From: Opitutus sp.
GTDB lineage: Bacteria; Verrucomicrobiota; Verrucomicrobiae; Opitutales; Opitutaceae
Reading direction: 5' to 3'
Length of the DNA stretch: 47,180 nt
Assembly (NCBI GenBank): GCA_009695065.1
Contig: SIBR01000028.1
Coordinates: 1-47,180 of the forward strand
Shown: one piece after another, positions 42,498 through 47,180 of the stretch
Numbering within the stretch: the stretch's first letter is position 1
Layout of the letters: every line of letters starts with the position of its first letter
Program-made: the position numbers and the translations under genes
The notes under the pieces: generated by a model
The model's database searches: none
Told to the model about the DNA's origin: nothing
The model's input: only the letters and a program-made list of their open reading frames with translations

Positions 42498-43433
42498 ATG
42501 AAATTCCGGTTCCCCTGTCCGGTCCTTGCGATCGCGGTTCCGTTGGTTGCCCTGTTTTCCGGGCTCGACCTGGCCCAGGGCGCGGCCAGTCCGCGCGTCC
42601 TGACGGACGTCCCGTTCCTTGCGGCGGACCGCGCCGAAAAACTCGATCTCTATCTGCCCGCCCCGCCGGCGAACGGAAAGCGCTCCCCGGCCATGGTGTG
42701 GATCCATGGCGGCGGTTGGACCGGCGGCGAAAAGGCGGAAGCCCGGGCGAAGGAAATCTGCACCACGTTCGTCAACGCCGGCTACGTGGCCATCAGCATC
42801 AACTACCAGCTCGGCGACCGCGCCTGGCCGCAGAACCTGCTCGACTGCAAGAACGCGGTACGCTTCCTGCGGGCGCACGCGGCGGAATACCACCTCGATC
42901 CCGACCGCATCGGCGTGTCCGGTGGTTCGGCGGGGGCGCATCTCGCGTTGCTGGTCGGTTTCACCCCGGGGGTGAAAGACCTCGAGCCCGGCGCGCCCTA
43001 CCCGGGCGTCTCCAGCGCGGTCCGCAGCGTGATCGACATGTACGGACCGACCAATTTTTTCACGCGGGAGGAGACGGACGACCAGGGCAGGATGCTCGGC
43101 CGGCGCAAGCCCCCGGCCAAGGTGATGATGACGTTCGGCACGACCGACTGGGATGCGGAGGTTTTCCGGGTCGCGTCGCCCGCCACCTATGTCAGCAGGC
43201 ATTCCCCGCCGGTCCTGATCATGCATGGTGTGCTGGATCCGGAAGTGGATTTGGGCCAGTCCCGCACCCTCGCCGCCGCGCTCGAGGCGCAGGGCGTGGC
43301 GCATGAGTTGGTGGTGATCGAGGGCGCCGGACACACGTTCGATTTCGAGTCGTGGAAAAAGCTGCCGATGGCGCGTGATCTGCGACCCGTGGCGCTCGCC
43401 TTCCTCGCCAAGCATATGCCGGCCCAGCCCTGA
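42498..43433 (+). CDS. Exported alpha/beta-hydrolase, carboxylesterase (copy 1)
   Basis: This 311-residue protein has a signal peptide (LAIAVPLVALFSGLDLAQGA) and a BD-FAE/acetylesterase-like fold: oxyanion hole HGGGW (about residues 70-74), nucleophile GVSGGSAGAHLALL (Ser about 143), acidic LIMHGVLDPEVD and base EGAGHTFDF (His about 281). It removes acetyl or similar acyl groups from sugars or lignin-type substrates. It is a close paralogue of the next gene. Confidence 0.85.
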   Translation: MKFRFPCPVLAIAVPLVALFSGLDLAQGAASPRVLTDVPFLAADRAEKLDLYLPAPPANGKRSPAMVWIHGGGWTGGEKAEARAKEICTTFVNAGYVAISINYQLGDRAWPQNLLDCKNAVRFLRAHAAEYHLDPDRIGVSGGSAGAHLALLVGFTPGVKDLEPGAPYPGVSSAVRSVIDMYGPTNFFTREETDDQGRMLGRRKPPAKVMMTFGTTDWDAEVFRVASPATYVSRHSPPVLIMHGVLDPEVDLGQSRTLAAALEAQGVAHELVVIEGAGHTFDFESWKKLPMARDLRPVALAFLAKHMPAQP

Positions 43434-43461
43434 GCCGGGGCCGGCCCTCCTGATTTTCCCT

Positions 43462-44424
43462 ATGAAAACTCCTCCTCTTTCGTCCCTGCTCCTGACTTTC
43501 GCCCTGGTGGTGATGCCCCGTCTGGTTGGCGCCCAAACCGCCGGTCCCGACGGAGTGAAATTTCTGGCCGACGTGAAGTTCCTGGCGGCCGATCGCGCCG
43601 AGACGCTCGATCTTTATCTGCCTCCGCCGCTGGCGAATGGCGGGCTCCGGCCGGGGATGGTTTGGATCCATGGCGGCGGCTGGATGCGCGGCGAAAAGGC
43701 GGAGGGCAGCGCGAAGGAGGTCTGCGGCACGCTGGCAAATGCCGGCTACGTGACCGTTAGCGCCAACTACCGCATCGGGAAAGACGCCTGGTCGCGGAAC
43801 GTCACCGACTGCAAGGACGCGGTTCGATTTTTGCGGGCCCATGCGGCGGAGTACGGTGTCGACCCGGACCGGATCGGAATCGCCGGCGGGTCAGCCGGGG
43901 CGCACCTTGCCTTGATGGTGGCCATGACCGCCGGACGCGACGAATTCGAACCGTTGAATGCCAAGCCGGTGTACCCCGGGGTTTCGAGCGCGGTACGGTG
44001 CGTGATCGACATGTACGGGCCGACCAACCTGGGGTCACGCGAGGCCACGGACGAAATGGGCAAGCCCCTCGGAAAGCGCCGCCCGCCCGCCAATTCGATG
44101 GAAGCCTTTGGGATGACTGCTTCCTATGACGGCGGGAGAACCGAGTTCTTCCTCGCGGCGTCACCGGTGACCTACGTCAACCGCAACTCGCCGCCGGTGC
44201 TGATCCTGCAGGGCGCGTTGGATCCGGAGGTCGATCCCGGCCAGCCTCGCATTCTCGCCGCGGTGCTTACCCAGCATGGCGTGCCCCATGAGCTGATCAC
44301 GGTCGAGGGCGCCGGCCATGGCTTCGACTTCGAGAACTGGAAGGGCAAGCCGATGGCGCGCGATCTCCGTCCGGTGGCCCTGGCGTTCCTCGCCAAGCAC
44401 CTCGCGCCGGTGGCGAAACGCTGA
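43462..44424 (+). CDS. Exported alpha/beta-hydrolase, carboxylesterase (copy 2)
   Basis: This 320-residue protein starts MKTPPLSSLLLTFALVVMPR with a signal peptide cut after GAQ. It carries the same catalytic elements as the upstream gene: HGGGW, GIAGGSAGAHLALM, the LILQGALDPEVD acid and EGAGHGFDF base. Aligned by eye, it matches copy 1 across nearly the full length, so this is a recent tandem duplication. Small insertions differ around residues 150-165 and 195-205. It is 28 bp after copy 1. Confidence 0.85.
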   Translation: MKTPPLSSLLLTFALVVMPRLVGAQTAGPDGVKFLADVKFLAADRAETLDLYLPPPLANGGLRPGMVWIHGGGWMRGEKAEGSAKEVCGTLANAGYVTVSANYRIGKDAWSRNVTDCKDAVRFLRAHAAEYGVDPDRIGIAGGSAGAHLALMVAMTAGRDEFEPLNAKPVYPGVSSAVRCVIDMYGPTNLGSREATDEMGKPLGKRRPPANSMEAFGMTASYDGGRTEFFLAASPVTYVNRNSPPVLILQGALDPEVDPGQPRILAAVLTQHGVPHELITVEGAGHGFDFENWKGKPMARDLRPVALAFLAKHLAPVAKR

Positions 44425-44437
44425 GGCGGAAGAATCC

Positions 44438-44550
44438 AGTTGAGAGTTGAGGGCTGAGAGTTGAGAGCCAAACCAAGAGGTGAATCTCATTTTGGGCGGG
44501 CCGACGCCCGCTTCACCTCTGAGGATCGACGTCTCAATTCTCATCTCTCA
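44438..44550. repeat. GAGAGTTGAG repeat family, copy 3
   Basis: AGTTGAGAGTTGAGGG through CAATTCTCATCTCTCA. Same orientation as 37937, opposite to 18169. Followed by CTTCTAGGAAAC, the family's outer edge also seen by copy 1. Confidence 0.75.
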
Positions 44551-44570
44551 CCTTCTAGGAAACGGCGCCT

Positions 44571-44640
44571 GGTTTGTAGTCCCGCCTTTAGGCGGAAGGC
44601 TTGAACTGGTCGGATTCCGCCTAAAGGCGGAACTACAAAC
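44571..44640. repeat. GTTCGTAGT-like palindromic repeat, copy 4
   Basis: GGTTTGTAGTCCCGCC and GGCGGAACTACAAAC arms, each with its own TTTAGG/CCTAAA stem, in the 383-bp gap between esterase copy 2 and the isomerase-like gene. Near its right end an ATGGACACGGCTTAG (44693-44707) resembles the MITE-like ends. Confidence 0.75.
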
Positions 44641-44730
44641 TGATCTGTTTTTTCTCGTCACGGGCAAAAGTCGCTTTTGCGGCTGGGGCGGCATGGACAC
44701 GGCTTAGGCGGGCGCCACGGCAACCACGAG

Positions 44731-44793
44731 TGGAGGGCCGAGCTCCGCCGAGGCCGTAATGCGTTGACGGCCTCGAGGGACCTCGGCCCTCCC
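44731..44793. repeat. GAGGGCCGAGCTCCG palindromic repeat, copy 3
   Basis: TGGAGGGCCGAGCTCCGCCG and GACCTCGGCCCTCC are inverted arms around GAGGCCGTAATGCG. It lies just downstream of the isomerase-like stop (44808). Same family as 33962-34035 and the half-copy at 27867. Confidence 0.7.
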
Positions 44794-44807
44794 TCTTCGG
44801 TAGTCGC

Positions 44808-46430
44808 TTAGAGCGCCGAACCGTCGGCCCTCGTTCCGCACAGGCTCACGCCGAGGCCGAGCTCGGCGGCGAGCGCAGCCTTGGTGTAGAGCGCGAGGTC
44901 GGCCTCCTCGGCAGAGTTGGCGTAGGCGACCTGAATGTGGTTGGCCTTGTGGCGCGCCATCATCTGGTCGCGCGTCACGCCGTAGGTGACGGCGTGCATG
45001 ATCGGCCACTGCACCGTCGTCTCTTTCCACCGGCGCTCCGTCTCAGCGGGGGGCAGGGCGATCACCTTGGCGCGCCCCAGATCCATCTTGATGCGGCCGT
45101 TCTCGACGAACACGCGGCTCCAGACGATCTCCCCGGGCTTGGCGATGCCGCGCACGGTGCCGCCCCCGAGCCGGAAATACATCGGCGGCTGGCGGAGCGA
45201 GTCGGTGCCGCGGTACCCGTCGATGTGATGGGCGGGCGGGGCGCTGCCCGAAATCAGGAAAACCCAGACGTACTCCTTCGTCGTGCCGCTGCGATCCCAG
45301 TCGCCCCAGCGCATATCGTGCAGCGTGTTCTCGACCGGCTGACCCAGCGCGGCGTGGACGCGATTCGTGAAGACGCCGTCGAGCCCGGCGCACTCGTCAA
45401 CCTCGTTGAAATGCGTCAGCGGCTGCCCGGCGCGGATGATTTGTCCCGCGGCGTTGGCGACCGGCGGGCGGTCGGAATTGTTCAGGATCCCCTCGACGAG
45501 ATCGCTGGCGGGGAGGAGATCCTTGAGGCCCTGCTGGTATTGGATGCCGATCGACTCGCAGCCGAATTCGTCGGCGATGCGCAGCGCCGCGATGTACGTC
45601 TTGCACTGCCAGAGCACCTGAGCCTCGGTCAGCTCGGTCGCTTCGTCGGTCCCGAGGTGAAACCGCATGCCTTTCATCCGGAGCCAGTCGAAGACCGTGC
45701 GCGCCTCGGCGTCGCGCACCTGGGTGGCGCCAAAATAGAGGGCGGATTGGGAGAGCCGCTCCTTGAAGACGCCGGTCGGGAAGAGCAGTTCGTCGGGAAT
45801 GATCGCGTTGAACATGCCCATGCAGCCCTCGTCGAAGACGCCCATGATGGATTTGCGCTTCCGCAGATCCGCCGCGATCCGCTTCGCGATGGCGCGGGCC
45901 TTCGCTGGAATTTTCGCGCCGGCGAACGCCTTGACGTGATTGGTGCGGTGCTTGAGGGACCCGGTTTTCAGCCAGGTCGCCAGGCCGGTCAGGAAGAACT
46001 CGTCCTCGAATTTGTCGCTCCAGAGGGTCGAGTACTTTACCCCCGCCTTGGTGAGCGAACCGTTGAGATTCAGCATGCCGACGAGGCCCGGCCAGGTGCC
46101 GCTCCAGTTGGCGACGGTCAGGATCGGCCCTCGATGCGAGATGAGTCCGGCGAGGACATGATGGGAGTATTGCCACACCGCTTCGGCGACGATCAGCGGG
46201 GCCTTCGGGTCAAGGCCGGCGAACACGTCCATGCCCTGTTTCTGCGAGCTGATGAACCCGTGCTTGAGTTCGGGCTGGTAGGGATGGGCCCGCACGACCT
46301 TGCCGCCGAGCCGGGCGACCGCGGCGCCGAGCGCCTGCTCCATGGCGTGTTGCGCCGGCCAGCAAACCTGGTTGGCGGATGGCCGGTGATCGCCACTGGC
46401 GACGAGAAGAACGGTTTTCGATTTGGGCAT
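44808..46430 (-). CDS. L-fucose/L-arabinose-isomerase-like protein
   Basis: This 540-residue protein starts [38 protein letters not shown] (about 214-233) and the later [16 protein letters not shown] resemble the active-site and C-terminal segments of the FucI/AraA family, a large metal-dependent aldose-ketose isomerase fold. Similarity is partial, so activity on a specific sugar is not claimed. The frame upstream to 46529 lacks homology. It is divergent from the epimerase gene with a 186-bp intergenic region. Confidence 0.65.
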   Translation of the reverse strand: MPKSKTVLLVASGDHRPSANQVCWPAQHAMEQALGAAVARLGGKVVRAHPYQPELKHGFISSQKQGMDVFAGLDPKAPLIVAEAVWQYSHHVLAGLISHRGPILTVANWSGTWPGLVGMLNLNGSLTKAGVKYSTLWSDKFEDEFFLTGLATWLKTGSLKHRTNHVKAFAGAKIPAKARAIAKRIAADLRKRKSIMGVFDEGCMGMFNAIIPDELLFPTGVFKERLSQSALYFGATQVRDAEARTVFDWLRMKGMRFHLGTDEATELTEAQVLWQCKTYIAALRIADEFGCESIGIQYQQGLKDLLPASDLVEGILNNSDRPPVANAAGQIIRAGQPLTHFNEVDECAGLDGVFTNRVHAALGQPVENTLHDMRWGDWDRSGTTKEYVWVFLISGSAPPAHHIDGYRGTDSLRQPPMYFRLGGGTVRGIAKPGEIVWSRVFVENGRIKMDLGRAKVIALPPAETERRWKETTVQWPIMHAVTYGVTRDQMMARHKANHIQVAYANSAEEADLALYTKAALAAELGLGVSLCGTRADGSAL

Positions 46431-46616
46431 GGCGTGGGATTTAATCAGACCTATCAAAGGACTTTCCGCCAGCGAAGTGAAGCCCAAGGATTGCCCGTCC
46501 CCTTGGTCCCCTGAGTCCTTTTGGTCCATGATCCCTTCAATTTCATGGAATCAAATAAGTCTGGAGCCGCCCCCTGCGACCTGCGCCCAATCAAGCCGCT
46601 GCTCCTCCTTCGTCCC
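46431..46616. other. Divergent promoter region, no gene seen
   Basis: 186 bp separate the minus-strand isomerase-like gene and the plus-strand epimerase. No recognisable protein, RNA or palindrome of length was found. Both promoters should lie here. Confidence 0.5.
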
Positions 46617-47180
46617 ATGCCCACGCCCACCTGCATCCGTGCCGTCGAAATCACCCCGCTCGATATTCCTCTGCATGTTCCCTTTGGGATTTCCGGCGGC
46701 GCGCAGGCCATGGCGAACAACGTGCTGGTCCGGATCGAACTCAGCGATGGCACGCTCGGCTACGGCGAAGCCGCGCCGCTGCCGCCCTATAACGGCGAAA
46801 CGCAGAGTGCCGCCCTCACGGTGCTGCGGTCCGCGGCCGGCTGGCTGGTCGGGCGCGAGGCCCGCGCGTGGCGCGACGTCGCCACGGAATTCCACCGCCG
46901 CGGCGGCGCGACCTCGGGCTCGGCGCAATGCGCCCTGGAGACGGCGCTGCTCGATGCCGTCTCCCGGTGCGACCGCGTGCCGCTGTGGAAGTTTTTCGGC
47001 GGCGTGCTCTCGCCCAACTCAAGTCAGGTTCCTGCTGAACTCGAGACCGACATGACCGTGACCACCGGTTCGGTGGCGGAGGCGGCCGCGGCCGCGCGCG
47101 CGATCGGGCAACGCGGGATTCGGATGATTAAGGTCAAAGTCGGTGGGGCGCAGGATGACCTGGCCCGGGTCGCCGCCATT
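46617..47180 (+). CDS. Dipeptide epimerase, enolase superfamily (partial, right edge)
   Basis: An uninterrupted frame of 188 codons runs from ATG 46617 to the end of the window without a stop. It opens MPTPTCIRAVEITPLDIPLH. Features of L-Ala-D/L-Glu-epimerase-type enolase-superfamily enzymes: VPFGISGGAQAMANNVLVRI, GYGEAAPLPPYNGET, SAQCALETALLDAVSR and, at the very end, RMIKVKVGG holding the KxK catalytic lysine. The metal-binding residues lie beyond the window. A role in murein-peptide recycling fits the family, though specificity for other dipeptides is common. Confidence 0.85.
   Translation, partial: MPTPTCIRAVEITPLDIPLHVPFGISGGAQAMANNVLVRIELSDGTLGYGEAAPLPPYNGETQSAALTVLRSAAGWLVGREARAWRDVATEFHRRGGATSGSAQCALETALLDAVSRCDRVPLWKFFGGVLSPNSSQVPAELETDMTVTTGSVAEAAAAARAIGQRGIRMIKVKVGGAQDDLARVAAI

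Overview
The window is a high-GC chromosomal segment that looks like a verrucomicrobial genome, most likely of the Opitutaceae type. That placement is an inference from gene content: DUF1080/PA14 and azurin-tailed secreted proteins, DUF4097 beside an ECF sigma and a zinc-finger anti-sigma, a NamZ/DUF1343 muramidase, a LacI plus SSS sugar locus, and gaps filled with palindromic repeats. No rRNA, tRNA, CRISPR array, phage gene or intact transposase was seen.

Layout. 0-1.6 kb: a VOC protein between repeats. 1.6-10.7 kb (minus strand): a TPR protein and an eight-gene lipid-modification run (acyl desaturase, FAD oxidoreductase, DUF1365, CFA-synthase-like methyltransferase, DUF1475, DUF2062, DUF1295 and a second CFA-like methyltransferase), with several ATGA overlaps. 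MITE-like repeat units flank this block on both sides (1.09-1.57 kb and 10.99-11.15 kb). 11.2-13.9 kb (minus): an ECF sigma with an internal stop, its zf-HC2 anti-sigma, and a DUF4097 gene that is frameshifted and cut by a repeat. 13.9-15.8 kb: an MBL-fold remnant converging on a methyltransferase with a PqqD-like tail. 16-18 kb (plus): a LapA-like membrane protein, an agarase-like glycosidase and a frameshifted YbaY-type lipoprotein.

18.3-27.6 kb (minus): an exported FMN hydroxyacid dehydrogenase carrying CXXCH, a D-2-hydroxyacid dehydrogenase, a mannose-6-phosphate isomerase, an SSS symporter with two compensating frameshifts, a LacI regulator, NamZ and a glycerate kinase. Together they suggest uptake and breakdown of a sugar or sugar acid, possibly a cell-wall sugar. 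28.0-31.8 kb (plus): a three-subunit molybdenum hydroxylase in the order FAD, 2Fe-2S, Mo. 31.9-37.0 kb: an azurin-tailed beta-propeller protein and a DUF1080/PA14 protein (minus), then a CBM9-like protein (plus). 37.0-39.1 kb: a decayed zeta-type kinase with its small partner, and an AbrB/PIN toxin-antitoxin pair. 39.3-44.4 kb (plus): an acyl-CoA synthetase, a PhoD phosphatase and two tandem carboxylesterase paralogues. 44.8-46.4 kb (minus): a fucose-isomerase-like protein. From 46.6 kb (plus) to the right edge: a partial dipeptide epimerase.

Two themes stand out. First, the gaps hold at least seven families of short palindromic repeats, some nested in each other and some reaching into genes. 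Second, reading-frame lesions are frequent (at least seven frameshifts and two in-frame stops). Several sit in homopolymers and may be assembly errors; the stops and the repeat-truncated gene look more like real decay.
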